Source: Ignavibacteria bacterium
GTDB lineage: Bacteria; Bacteroidota; Ignavibacteria; Ignavibacteriales; SURF-24
Assembly: GCA_025612375.1 (NCBI GenBank)
Contig: JAAXKN010000018.1
Coordinates: 1 to 64,000, forward strand
Reading direction: 5' to 3'
DNA length: 64,000 nucleotides
A program made the position numbers and the translations under genes. Numbering within the stretch: position 1 is the first letter of the stretch; each line of letters starts with the position of its first letter. The notes under the pieces are model-generated. The model saw nothing but the letters and a program-made list of their open reading frames with translations, was not told where the DNA came from and ran no database searches. This document shows, in pieces, positions 27,901-38,900 of the stretch.

Positions 27901-30900
27901 TTTTCTGTTATAAGGAGTTTTAATTTTGAATCCTGTACTATATAGTCCAGTCTTTCCAAGGGATAATTCATATCGAGGGGGATATAGCATCCGCCGGACT
28001 TCAGTACGGCAAGGAGGCTTATAATGAGTTCAGGGGATTTCTTAAGTGCAATACCCACTGCAGTCTCCGGGCCCGCGCCTTTTTTCATGAGGTAGTGGGC
28101 AAGCTTATTGCTTCGGCTGTTCAGTTCGCCATATGTCATTGCGCGCCCCATGAAAATGAGCGCCGGACTATTCATTTTTAACGATGCAGTTGTTTCAAAG
28201 GCTTCATGGACCAACTGGCTGAGGCTGACATTTGCGGAGTGACCTTCAGCTAATTTTTCAGTAACCGCAATTTCCTCCTCACGGCTTAAAAGAGGTATAT
28301 CTGAAATTGCCAGATCGTTATTTATCAGCACGCATTCAATTATAGACTTATAGTGCCGGAAGAACATTTCAATTGTCTCTTTTTCAAAGAGGTCCGTGTT
28401 GTATTCAAAAGCCATGGAAATGCTCTCGTCCGACTTTTCAGCGATAAAAAGAGTGAGGTCAAATTCTGAAGTATTTAATTTAATTTCATGCGGAATAATT
28501 CTTATGCCGGGTGCAAGTTCATAATCTGTTAAAGGCATATTCTGCATTGCAAACATGACCTGGAACAGGGGTGAATGGCTGAGTGTCCTTTCGGGCTGAA
28601 GAGCATCAACGAGCATTTCAAATGGGAGCTCCTGGTATGTAAAGGCCTCGAGGGATGATTCTGTTGTTTCTTTTAAGAGATCAAGGAACTTCATATTCCT
28701 GCTAATTCTGCATCTTAAGACGAGTGTATTGACAAAAAATCCAATGAGAGCCTCAAGTTCCTCTTTACTCCTATTTGCTACGGGTGTGCCGATTACGATG
28801 TCCATTTGCCCACTCAGCCTGTAGAGCAGCACCTGGAAGCATGAGAGCATGGTCATAAACAGTGTCACACCACTTTGCCTGTTGAAGTCTCTTAGGGCTT
28901 TTACCAGTTCAGGATTTAGGTCCAGACTTATGTAGTCTCCCCTGTATGTCTGAATTGGGGGTCTCGGGTGGTCAAATGGGAGTTCAAGTGAAAGCGGGAT
29001 GCCTGAGAGCTTATCTTTCCAGTATGAAAGCTGACGCTCAAGGTTTTCACCCCTTAAGTACTCCCTCTGCCAGAAGGCATAATCTGTGTACTGAATATTA
29101 AGCTCAGGAAGAGAGGGTTTAGTGTTTAATAACAGCGCATTATACATAAGTGCAATTTCCCTCAGCATTATGCCCGAAGACCACTCATCTGTAATGATGT
29201 GGTGGAGTATCACTTTAATAATATAATCTTCTTCTGAAACTTTCAGGAGCGTGGTTCTGAACAACGGAGCCTCGGTAAGCGGGATATATCTTTGTGCTTC
29301 ACGAAGAGATATGTTCTCAATTATTTTATCCTGTTCTTCTGAAGGATATATAGACAGGTCTGTAAAGCCGATCATAATTTTCAGTTCAGGCGATATTACT
29401 GCCGAAGGCTTACCGTCTACTGTTAAAAACGAAGTTCTCAGAATTTCATGGCGCCTTACAACTTCGTTCAGGCTTTCTTCAAGAATATACTTATCCAGTT
29501 TTCCCTTTATTCTGTAAGTTTCAGGCATATTATAAAAAGAATTGCCCGGCTCAAGCTGATCCAAGAACCAGAGTCTTTCCTGGGCAAAGGACAGAGGTAT
29601 TAAGGCCTCACGCGGGGCAGGAAGAACAGGACGGCTTATGAGACCATTTTTCTTCATTTCTTCTTTTTCTACTATCTGCCCCATTCGGGCTACAGTAGGA
29701 TTTTCAAAAATGCTGCGCAAGGGAATTTCAATGTTAAAGGCAGTTCTTATTCTTGAGATCACCTGTGTAGCCAGAAGCGAGTGGCCCCCGAGCTCAAAAA
29801 AGTTATCGTTTATGCCGATCTTAGGGACTTTCAGGACGCCGGACCATATAGAGGCAATCACCCCCTCGGCTACAGATCGCGGCGCCACGTAATTTGATTC
29901 CATTTCCTTCATAATTTCATTTACGTCGGGAGCGGGCAAGGCGCGCCTGTCGACTTTCCCGTTCGGAGTCACGGGCAATTTCTCCAATGTGACAAAAGCC
30001 GAAGGGATCATGTATTCAGGAAGACGGTCCGCCAGGAAGTGCTTCAGTTCAGGCGCCGGGATAGGATTGCCGTCGCGTGTTACGATGTATGCAACTATTT
30101 TTTTATCCCCCGGAGTGTCCTCTCTTGCAATTACAACAGAGTCCCTGACGCTATCAAATTCCGAGACTGCGGTTTCAATTTCTCCAAGTTCAACTCTCAG
30201 TCCCCTGAGCTTAATCTGGTTATCCATTCTACCCAGGAACTCGACGTTACCGTCAGGGAGGAATCTTGCCATGTCGCCCGTTTTATAAAGCCTTTGTCCC
30301 GGAATTTTTGAAAACGGATCAGGGATAAACTTCTCCGCAGTTACGTCCGGGCGTTTAAGGTATCCTCTTGCCAGTCCTTTTCCCCCCACATAAAGCTCCC
30401 CTGTAAGTCCCGGTGCCAGGGGCTCAAGATTCCGATCGAGCACATAGAGAGTCATATTTGAAAACGGGCGTCCTATCGGGACCAGGCGGTCGTTAGGGAT
30501 GTCGAGGTTTGTGCTTTCAAAATAGGAGCTGTCAATTGTAGCTTCTGTAAGGCCGAAGGAATTAATGAGCCGGGTATTTTCCCCGCAGTATTTTAGGAAT
30601 TTCCTGTATTCACCCGCGTACCAGACGTCGGAGCCTGCAATCAAGAGGTGAAAGAAGTTCAGGTTATTGCCGCTAGTATCCAGGTACTGGATTAAATTCC
30701 TGAGGACCGCAGGGACGAATTCCGCAATGTTTACTCCCTCCTGCCTCATAAGGTTATAGAGTTTTTCGCCTTCGAGGAGTATTTCCCTGGGGGCAATTAC
30801 AAGTTTTCCGCCCGAGCACAGGGCGCGTGTCCAGTCCCCTGCAAAGACGTCAAAAGAAAAGCTGGCCATCTGGAGGTGGGAGCGGGCGCGTGTAGTAAGT

Positions 30901-32885
30901 TCATAAGCCATTTCCCAGGACTGATATGCATTAATGAGACTTGCGTGCTGAATCATAGTCCCCTTGGGCCTGCCGGTAGAGCCGGAGGTATAGATGACGT
31001 AAGCCAGATTGTTTTTATCTGATGGACAGACCGGGTTCATTATGCTTTCACGTGATATCTCATCCCACTCAGTGTCGATCAGGATAACGCTTCCATCATA
31101 CTCAGGCAGGATATTTCGTAAGTTACTTTGCGTAACAAGCGTCTTTACACCCGCATCCTCGAGCATAAAGCTCAGGCGGTCTACCGGGTATGAGGCATCC
31201 AGGGGGAGGTATGCCGCGCCTGACTTCAAGACCCCCAGGACACCAGTCATCATATCCAGTGAGCGCTCAAGCAGGATTCCAACTATGTCTTCAGGACCGA
31301 CGCCCTGTCTTATGAGCCTGTGGGCAAACTGGTTTGACCTTTCATTCAGCTCTCTGTAGGACAATGAACTCCCCTCAAAAGTAAGTGCAGTCTCATCAGG
31401 ACATAGTTCAGCCTGCTTTTCAAAGAGGCTTTGTATTACCTCATACTCTTCAAATTCCACTTCTGAATGATTCCACTCATAGAGCAGCATATTCCGTTCA
31501 CTTTCATCCATCATACTGAGGCTACTGATGCTTTCTTCGGGCTTAAGGAGTATGTGGTTTATCAGGTTTTCATAGTGCCTCAGCATACGGCTTATTGTAC
31601 TTTCATCAAAAAGGTCCGTATTGTATTCTATCGTGGCATCCAGCCCCTCATATGTCTCGGCCACAGTAAGCGTGATGTCAAATGTAGAGGTCCCCATATC
31701 AACGTCCAGCATCCTGAAGTCCAGGCCATGAAAGGGCTGTGAGTTCAAGGGGAGGTTCTGGAGTATGAACATGACCTGGAACATAGGCTGGTAGCTCATG
31801 TCACGCCCGGGCTGGAGCTTTTCGACCAGGAACTCAAATGGGAGGTCCTGGTTTTCATAGCCTTCCAGCGTCACTGTCCTTACTTTCTTAAGGTAGTCAC
31901 GGAAGGACACAGCTTCATCTATTTCTGTTCTGATTACAATTGTGTTGATAAAAAGGCCTATTATCCCCTCAAGCTCCCTCCTTGTACGGTTTGCAATCGG
32001 TGTACCTACACTGATGTCGTGCTGAGAGGAGTACTTATAAAGCAGTATCTGGAAAGAGGCCATGAGCGTCATGAAAAGAGTGACCTTCTCTTTCCGGCAC
32101 AGTTCCATTAAGCCATCCAGTGCAGACTGTGGAATTGTTCTGGACAAAGTTGCTCCGTTATTGGTCCAGACCGAAGGCCTCGGCCTGTCTGTTGGAAGCC
32201 TCAGGACCTGAGATGACCCCTCAAGCTTACGTTTCCAGTAGGAGAGCTCTTTTTCGAGCCTTTCTCCCTGCATGAACTCCTTCTGCCACATGGAGAAGTC
32301 GGCGTACTGAATGGTGAGCTCCGGCATGGGGGACGGGATCCCCAGGGAGAAAGCGTTGTAAAGCGTGGATATTTCCTGCACGAACAGGCCCATTGACCAG
32401 CCGTCCGAGATAATGTGGTGCATGACTACTATGACCACGTGATCCACAGGGCCTAATTCAAGAACCGTGACCTTAAGAAGCGGGTCTTTTAAGAGGTCGA
32501 AGGAGCACCTGGCTTTCTCCTTTAATATACGCTTAATTTCCAGTTCCTTTTCCTCTTCAGGCATCTTCTTAAGGTCCAGGACCAGGAAAGGGACATCCAC
32601 ACTTTTTGAGATCACCTGGACGGGCTTTCCCTCCAGGGATAGGAAGTTTGTCCTTAAGGCCTCGTGGCGTCTTACGATTTCACCCAGCACCTTCTTAAAT
32701 ACTGGTATGTCGAACTTCCCTTTTATCCTCATTGCCGAAGGTATGTTGTAGTACGGGCTTCCAGGCTCAAACTGATCCAGGAACCACAGCCTCTGCTGCG
32801 CGTAGGAAGCAGGGAAAACATAAACCTCCTCACTATTTCCAGGAGATTCTTCAGTATGCATATTGGTATCGGTATCATCAGTCAT
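24999..32885 (-). CDS. NRPS-6: C-A-T-C-A-T-E, modules M10 and M11
   Basis: 2628 residues. M10: C with HHIISDG (about 158), A with A3 GSTGRPKG (about 637), A4 FDVFAGD and A5 NSFGLTEATID; the pocket D-V-G-E-L-A-S-I-D-K is close to ornithine codes. T has GGHS (about 1033). M11: C with HHIITDE (about 1231, Glu in place of Gly), A with FDAAVTS and NEYGPTEAAVG; pocket D-A-T-K-V-G-E-V-G-K is close to Asn. T has GGDSI (about 2105). E domain has HHLLIDAVSW (about 2291) and ESHGR, then GWFTSIYPV. The first 1.8 kb is identical to NRPS-4, and 678 bp of the second C domain is identical to NRPS-2. The N-terminus (MTDDTDTNMHTEESPGNSEE) is acidic and unlike those of NRPS-2 and NRPS-4. Confidence 0.95.
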   Translation of the reverse strand: MTDDTDTNMHTEESPGNSEEVYVFPASYAQQRLWFLDQFEPGSPYYNIPSAMRIKGKFDIPVFKKVLGEIVRRHEALRTNFLSLEGKPVQVISKSVDVPFLVLDLKKMPEEEKELEIKRILKEKARCSFDLLKDPLLKVTVLELGPVDHVVIVVMHHIISDGWSMGLFVQEISTLYNAFSLGIPSPMPELTIQYADFSMWQKEFMQGERLEKELSYWKRKLEGSSQVLRLPTDRPRPSVWTNNGATLSRTIPQSALDGLMELCRKEKVTLFMTLMASFQILLYKYSSQHDISVGTPIANRTRRELEGIIGLFINTIVIRTEIDEAVSFRDYLKKVRTVTLEGYENQDLPFEFLVEKLQPGRDMSYQPMFQVMFILQNLPLNSQPFHGLDFRMLDVDMGTSTFDITLTVAETYEGLDATIEYNTDLFDESTISRMLRHYENLINHILLKPEESISSLSMMDESERNMLLYEWNHSEVEFEEYEVIQSLFEKQAELCPDETALTFEGSSLSYRELNERSNQFAHRLIRQGVGPEDIVGILLERSLDMMTGVLGVLKSGAAYLPLDASYPVDRLSFMLEDAGVKTLVTQSNLRNILPEYDGSVILIDTEWDEISRESIMNPVCPSDKNNLAYVIYTSGSTGRPKGTMIQHASLINAYQSWEMAYELTTRARSHLQMASFSFDVFAGDWTRALCSGGKLVIAPREILLEGEKLYNLMRQEGVNIAEFVPAVLRNLIQYLDTSGNNLNFFHLLIAGSDVWYAGEYRKFLKYCGENTRLINSFGLTEATIDSSYFESTNLDIPNDRLVPIGRPFSNMTLYVLDRNLEPLAPGLTGELYVGGKGLARGYLKRPDVTAEKFIPDPFSKIPGQRLYKTGDMARFLPDGNVEFLGRMDNQIKLRGLRVELGEIETAVSEFDSVRDSVVIAREDTPGDKKIVAYIVTRDGNPIPAPELKHFLADRLPEYMIPSAFVTLEKLPVTPNGKVDRRALPAPDVNEIMKEMESNYVAPRSVAEGVIASIWSGVLKVPKIGINDNFFELGGHSLLATQVISRIRTAFNIEIPLRSIFENPTVARMGQIVEKEEMKKNGLISRPVLPAPREALIPLSFAQERLWFLDQLEPGNSFYNMPETYRIKGKLDKYILEESLNEVVRRHEILRTSFLTVDGKPSAVISPELKIMIGFTDLSIYPSEEQDKIIENISLREAQRYIPLTEAPLFRTTLLKVSEEDYIIKVILHHIITDEWSSGIMLREIALMYNALLLNTKPSLPELNIQYTDYAFWQREYLRGENLERQLSYWKDKLSGIPLSLELPFDHPRPPIQTYRGDYISLDLNPELVKALRDFNRQSGVTLFMTMLSCFQVLLYRLSGQMDIVIGTPVANRSKEELEALIGFFVNTLVLRCRISRNMKFLDLLKETTESSLEAFTYQELPFEMLVDALQPERTLSHSPLFQVMFAMQNMPLTDYELAPGIRIIPHEIKLNTSEFDLTLFIAEKSDESISMAFEYNTDLFEKETIEMFFRHYKSIIECVLINNDLAISDIPLLSREEEIAVTEKLAEGHSANVSLSQLVHEAFETTASLKMNSPALIFMGRAMTYGELNSRSNKLAHYLMKKGAGPETAVGIALKKSPELIISLLAVLKSGGCYIPLDMNYPLERLDYIVQDSKLKLLITEKELASKFSGDVVETILIDTLWDEIEKESALNPALNRPLEDNLAYIIYTSGSTGRPKGTMITHRNLMNYLSWCISTYPLNEETGSVFHLSISFDAAVTSIYPALLSGSPVKIIPDGTDIYRLGQELFESGTVGTLKLTPAHMDVLQEQLKNAEANNDGNASLRLKAFVVGGENLTRKQISYYQDKYPETLIYNEYGPTEAAVGCIVYEASGLKTEGSVPIGRVIPGVYVCLLDENMNIAPVNTPAELYIGGLGLSRGYLERPDLTAEKFIPDPFSSAPGMRLYKTGDKVKLLRNGSIEFLGRLDEQLKLHGYRIEPGEIEAALMQHSAVKEALVLKHTTEEKLVAYCIPRNEHIPETKEIREYLEKKVPSYMVPSVFMFIEQFPLTVNGKIDRKKLPEPRLERAEITEGYIAPVTEAELLMAGIWQSVLNVDKVGITDNFFELGGDSIISIQLVSRANQAGFRLTPRDIFQNPTVKSLALAANGGRVIKAPQGIVSGQIPLSPVQHWFFEQSLYNIHHYNQSLLFEVEHTLDITLLETVLKEILIHHDALRICFNKNEETWEQFNRGIDKIAPLIRVDLSAQPEEELPRQIEKLSSEFQASLDISSEPLKMAYFDTGKNRKNYLFIAVHHLLIDAVSWRILLDDFQTAYTEASQLKKIRLPLKTSSFMDWSKRLNEYAQTPEVAAEFDFWQKLKNSEASAIPADYKSNDGNLEQTAGTLRNSLEAEDTGTLLKELPKVLNAEIMHPLLTALVRAFNSKTGKTGLLIELESHGRVDLFPDLDVSRTIGWFTSIYPVYLELGNSESLKESVEKVKEQMNAIPNNGIGFGMLKYLSKDKSLISEMQRLPKPEIAFNYLGQFDDRTSAESSILPAQPTKGEERSPHNKRSYLIEITAAVVNGRLNLEWTYNSKIYKENTMLLLANAYLEEIRAIVNLVRSQKIDLRAKDYSDLGWNTQEVDDILSVINRMKE
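28356..29033. repeat. Repeat C1 copy a (M11 condensation domain)
   Basis: 678 bases with no difference found against 57380-58057, same orientation, offset 29,024. It codes for about 226 residues of the C-terminal half of the C domain and stops at the C-A linker (EMFFR). Near-identity continues about 60 bases beyond the right edge. Confidence 0.9.
31009..32807. repeat. Repeat CA copy a (M10 C domain plus A-domain N-terminus)
   Basis: About 1.8 kb with no difference found against 45446-47244, same orientation, offset 14,437. Three mismatches appear in the 55 bases left of 31009, after which the copies diverge. It covers the whole C domain and the A domain up to motif A3. Confidence 0.9.
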
Positions 32886-32963
32886 TCGGCCATCTCCTAT
32901 TTCTTATTTTGCCAGGCTACATTCATTATCAAAAACTTATAAAATTCTGACTTATGTGTTCCA

Positions 32964-35900
32964 CTATTTAATTAAGTCTGACTTCACGGCGCGGTAAGAA
33001 TCCCTGGAGACGCGTTTAATCGTTTCATCTTTCCTTTCGTCATTTCCTTTTTCCAGCAGTTCAATTTCCAGGGCTAAATCCGCAAATACAGGTTTTTCAA
33101 ACACCAGTCTTAAAGGAATTTCAATTCCCACAGCCTCTCTAATACGGCTTACAAGCTGGGATGCCAATAATGAGTGGCCGCCAAGCTCAAAGAAGTTATC
33201 ATAGATCCCGGCTTTTTCGAGGTTTAAGAGTCCGGAGGCAATATCCGTAACTGCTTTTTCAGTGCGGGTTCTTGGTGCAGTATATTCCACTTTTTTAGCC
33301 GCATGCCCCGGATCCATTGCGGCAAGGCCATTCCTGTCAATTTTACCGCTGGTGTTAAGTGGCATTTTCTCAAGCCTTATGATGAACTTTGGCAGCATGT
33401 ACTCGGGGAGCTTGGTCTTAAGGTATGCCTGAAGGCCCGAAGTGTCAAAGTCCTCTTCTTCAGCTACAATGTATGCAACAAGGCGGCTGCCGCCAATGTT
33501 GTCTTCCCTTAAGACTACCACGGCTTCTTTTACACCGGCATAGCTCCTTATCTGCGACTCAATTTCCTGGAGCTCTATTCTAAATCCCCTGAGCTTTATC
33601 TGGCTGTCCATCCTTCCTAAGAATTCAATCTTCCCGTCTTTTAAGTATCTTACCATGTCTCCTGTTCTATAAAGGCGGCTTCCCTTTTCACCCGAGAAAG
33701 GATCGGGCAGGAACTTCTCTGCCGTAAGTTCCGGCTTTCCGAGGTATCCCCTTGCCAGCCCTACTCCTGCAATGAAGAGTTCTCCAGGGGCACCAACAGG
33801 TACCGGGTGCATTGACCTATCCAGTATGTATGTCCTGAGGTTTGATATTGCCCTTCCGATCGGAGGCGTCTGTGAGAGATCCATGTCCTCTAAGGAGCAC
33901 TCATGGAGTGTAGTGCAGACCGTTGCCTCCGTGGGACCGTATGCGTTGAAGTACTTCCTCCCCTTTGACCACTTTTCGATCAGGCTCCAGGCTGCGGCCT
34001 CACCTGCCGTTACAAGTACGTCCAGCTCCGATAAGATGTCATAAGGAATAAATGACAGTACGGAAGGAGGCAGAGTAAGCACATTTATGCCGTTATTTTT
34101 CAGATAGTCCCTTAGTTTTTCACCTGAAAGCGTGGTATCCCTACGGCACAGATACAAAGTGGAACCGCTTAAAAGCGCCATGAATATTTCCCAGACAGAG
34201 GCATCAAAGCTGAGTGAGGAGAACTGCATTACCCTTTCGCCCGGAGAAAGACTGAAGGATTCCTTCTGTACATAAGACAAATTAACAACACCCTTATGGC
34301 TGAGCATGGTACCTTTGGGTTTGCCGGTAGAGCCTGAAGTGTAGATCACGTATGCAAGGTTTTCAGGATGTATTTTTACTTCAGTATGGTTCCCCCCTGA
34401 TGAATATAATTCCTCTTCAGAATCCATCAGGATTACCTTCTTTGACGTCACAGGTATTTTATCCAATAGGTGTTTCTGTGTAAGTATCAGCTTTACATCG
34501 GAATCTTCTATCATGTAGCTTATTCGGTCCACAGGGTACGAGGGGTCTATGGGAAGGAAGGCTCCTCCTGACCTAAGTACAGCCATTATGCTTACTATCA
34601 TATCAACTGACCTTTCGGATACAATTGCCACTATGTCCTCACGGCCGATCTGGTTACGCATAAGAAGCGAAGCCAGTCTTTCTGAGCGGATATTTAAGCC
34701 TGAATAACTTAGTTCCTCCAGGATTGTGCCGTCAGAGGCTGCCATAACAACTGAATTACAGGCAGGGTTTTCATTTACTACCTCATTAAACCTTTCGACA
34801 ACAGACACAGGAGGGTACTGCATGGCTGTACTGTTCCAGCCGCGGAGGATTTTATCCTCTTCAGCGGGCAGGAGTATGTTCAAATCTTCAATTGTTACGT
34901 CAGGATCCAGAAGGACAGATTTAATAATATTTTTATAATGCCTGAGCATCAATTCAATTGTTTCGGGCTTAAAAAGGTCGGAATTATATTCCAATGCCAT
35001 CATTAAACCTTCTTCCGACTCATTTAATACCATTGACAGGTCAAAATTGGAAGTAGTGCTTCTAATGGGGTAAGAAGAAATCTGCAGGTCCTCAAGGTCA
35101 AATCCGTTTGTCCGGAAGTTCTGGAAAACGAACATCACCTGAAACAAAGGAGACCGGCTCAGATCCCTCAGAGGGGCAACGGCCTCGACAACCTTTTCAA
35201 AAGGCACGTCCTGATTTGCGTAAGCCTCCAAAGAAGTTGTCCTTACTTTCTTCAGGAGTTCTTTAAATGTGAGCCCCCGTTCTAATTCAGTCAGCAGTAC
35301 GACGTTGTTTACAAAGAAGCCAATGAGGTTTTCAATTTCAGTTCTGACCCTGCCTGCAACCGGGGCCCCGATGGAAATATTATACTGTCCCGAATACTTG
35401 TGCAGAAGTATATTAAATGCGGCAAGGAGGCTCATAAAAAGAGTAGCGCCTTCTTTCCGGCTAAGCTCAAGGAGTTCTTTAAGGGTATCTGTGTCCAGAA
35501 TATCCGAGGCAGAATTTCCGTTAACTGAGAGGATAGGTTTCCTGGGAAAATCTGTATAGAGCCCGCTTACCTGCGGGATATTACTTAATTTATCTTTCCA
35601 GTAATTAAGCTGCTGAGAAAATTTTCCTGCCTCATACATACGGTTCTGCCAGATGGAGTAATCTGTGTACTGCAGGTTCAGTTCAGGAAGCGCAAGGTTT
35701 TTATTTTTAATGAGGGCTTCATAAGCCGAGGCCACTTCATTAACTAATATTGACATAGACCATCCGTCTGCAATTATGTGGTGTATGACAAAAAGGATAA
35801 TGCATTCATCCTTTGACAGGAGGAGGATATGGATCCTAAAAAGGGGGCCTTCCTGCAGGTTAAATGGTCTGGACGTTTCCGTGTCCATGATCCGGTCAAC

Positions 35901-38900
35901 TTCCTTTAGCCGGTTTTCACCCGCAGTGTCCTTTAAGTCGGTGATTTTTATATCCGCCCTAAAGTCATGGTTAATAACCTGGACCGGCTGCCCGTCAATT
36001 TCCCTGAACAGAGTTTTAAGCACCTGATGGCGTCCCGCAACGGTGTTAACAGCCTCCGTAAGGAGGCTAAGATTTATTTCCCCGATAATTTTTACAGCAG
36101 CAGGGATATTGTAGGAGGTCATACCGGGCTGGAGTTTATCCAGGAACCAAAGTCTCTGCTGAGGGAAAGACAAAGGAATTTTCTCCGCCACGTCATATTT
36201 AACCGGTTTATCCGGGACTTCCATGTCAGACCTGACAATACGGTCAATTCTTTCAGCCAAGGCAGAAAGTGTTTTTTCTTCAAAGAGGATGTTAAAAGGA
36301 ATTTCAATACTAAAAGCGTCACGGATTCTGGAGATAAGCTGAGTTGCAAGGAGTGAATGCCCGCCAAGTTCAAAGAAGTTATCTCCAGCAGCCACTTTGT
36401 CAAGCTTAAGAATATCCGCCCAGATGTTGGCAAGAATTTCCTCAGTAACTGTTTTCTGTTTTTCGTGTCCGGAATTATCCTGTTTTACTTCAGGCTCAGG
36501 AAGGCCGCTTCTGTCAATTTTCCCGCTGGTGTTAAGTGGCATTTTCTCAAGCCTTATGATGAACTTTGGCAGCATGTACTCGGGGAGCTTGGTCTTAAGG
36601 TATGCCTGAAGGCCCGAAGTGTCAAAGTCCTCTTCTTCAGCTACAATGTATGCAACAAGGCGGCTGCCGCCAATGTTGTCTTCCCTTAAGACTACCACGG
36701 CTTCTTTTACACCGGCATAGCTCCTTATCTGCGACTCAATTTCCTGGAGCTCTATTCTAAATCCCCTGAGCTTTATCTGGCTGTCCATCCTTCCTAAGAA
36801 TTCAATCTTCCCGTCTTTTAAGTATCTTACCATGTCTCCTGTTCTATAAAGGCGGCTTCCCTTTTCACCCGAGAAAGGATCGGGCAGGAACTTCTCTGCC
36901 GTAAGTTCCGGCTTTCCGAGGTATCCCCTTGCCAGCCCTACTCCTGCAATGAAGAGTTCTCCAGGGGCACCAACAGGTACCGGGTGCATTGACCTATCCA
37001 GTATGTATGTCCTGAGGTTTGATATTGCCCTTCCGATCGGAGGCGTCTGTGAGAGATCCATGTCCTCTAAGGAGCACTCATGGAGTGTAGTGCAGACCGT
37101 TGCCTCCGTGGGACCGTATGCGTTGAAGTACTTCCTCCCCTTTGACCACTTTTCGATCAGGCTCCAGGTTGCGGCCTCGCCGCCCGTAACAAGCACCTCC
37201 AGATCAGGCAGATCCTTATCAGGCAGTACAGATAAATATGAAGGAGGCAGAAGGAGAAAATTAATTTTTTGTTCCGACATTAGATTCATCAATCTCCCGC
37301 CTGAGAGGATGTCTTCTTTATCGCACAGGCAGAGTGTACTGCCGGTAAGAAGCGACATAAAAATCTCACAAATTGAGGCATCAAAGCTGAAGGATGAGAA
37401 CTGCAATACCCTTTTGCCCGATGAGAGCCGGAGTATTTCTTTTTTAACGCGGGCAAGGTTAATCACCCCTTTGTGGCTGAGCATGGTACCTTTGGGTTTG
37501 CCGGTAGAGCCTGAAGTGTAGATCACGTATGCAAGGTTTTCAGGATGTATTTTTACTTCAGTATGGTTCCCCCCTGATGAATATAATTCCTCTTCAGAAT
37601 CCATCAGGATTACCTTCTTTGACGTCACAGGTATTTTATCCAATAGGTGTTTCTGTGTAAGTATCAGCTTTACATCGGAATCTTCTATCATGTAGCTTAT
37701 TCGGTCCACAGGGTACGAGGGGTCTATGGGAAGGAAGGCTCCTCCTGACCTAAGTACAGCCATTATGCTTACTATCATATCAACTGACCTTTCGGACACA
37801 ATTGCAACTATGTCCTCCAGGACAAGGCCGTTACTAATAAGGTTATGGGCCAGCCGGTCTGCCTTTTCATCCAACTCCCTATAGCTTATCTTTGAGTCAT
37901 TTTTGCAGCATGCAGTCATATTCCCATAAATGGCGGCAACGGACTTAAAGCATTCAGGGATAGAGATGTCCTCAAGCGCCAAGGCATCGGCACCATGGCT
38001 GAACTCTCTTAAAATTCTGTTACTTTCTTCATCTGACAGAATACTTATTTCGTTAAGTTTCTTTTCAGCGTTCAGCGAGACACTGGAAAGCAGGGCCTTA
38101 AAGTGAGAAAACAGGGCTTCAATTTCCTCACTGTCAAAAAAGGATTCATCATAAGCCATTTCAATTGAAATTTCCTCTCCGACCCCGAGAGCTATAGTCA
38201 GAGGATAATTGGTCCTGGTATGGGACCTTACTTCATCGATTGAAATTTTCTCTTTCAGGCGGCTTAAGGCCGCAGAAGCAGGATAGTTTTCAAAGACAAT
38301 AATGCTGTCGAAAAGCGGGACCTCACGGGGTATCCGGCTCCAGCCCTGTATATCTGTTAAGGCGCAGTACTCATATTTTCTCTGCTCGGCCTGCTGGAAC
38401 TGAATATTTCTAAGCCAGGCGGCAAGAGTAATTTCCGGTTCAATTTTAATCCTGACGGGCAGAGTATTTATAAACAGCCCCACTGTGGAATCTATATTCA
38501 GCAAGTCTGTGGGTCTTCCCGAGACAGTAGAGCCGAAGACTATGTCGTCATGACCGGTGTAAGATGCGAGGATCAAGGCCCAGAAACCCTGGAAAAGAGT
38601 ATTTATTGTCAGCCTGTTTTTCCTGCAGAATGCATTAACCAGTGAGGAAATTTCACTGTTTATTTCCACATTCCTCCTCATGTATCCCCCTTCCCTTTTA
38701 CGGAAGGCGCGGGGTCTAAAAGAAGTATTATTGCTCAAGTCTTCAAGAGTAATTCTCCAGAACGCTTCGGCTTTTTTAATATCCTGCCTCTGCAGCCAGG
38801 AAATATAGTCCCGGAACGGGCGGACTACATTAAGCCGGGCGGTACTGTTATTTATCAGCGCATTATAGACTTCAAAGACCTCCTTAATAATTATCTGTGC

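Noticed and set aside
31009-31359. A plus-strand open frame of 116 residues that is repeated exactly at 45446-45796, as if a duplicated gene
   Set aside because: It lies antisense within the identical 1.8 kb block of NRPS-4 and NRPS-6; its repetition follows from the repeat, and it has no ribosome site or known domain.
36949-37521. A plus-strand open frame of 190 residues opposite NRPS-5
   Set aside because: Antisense to the conserved A domain; composition is that of a complementary-strand shadow.
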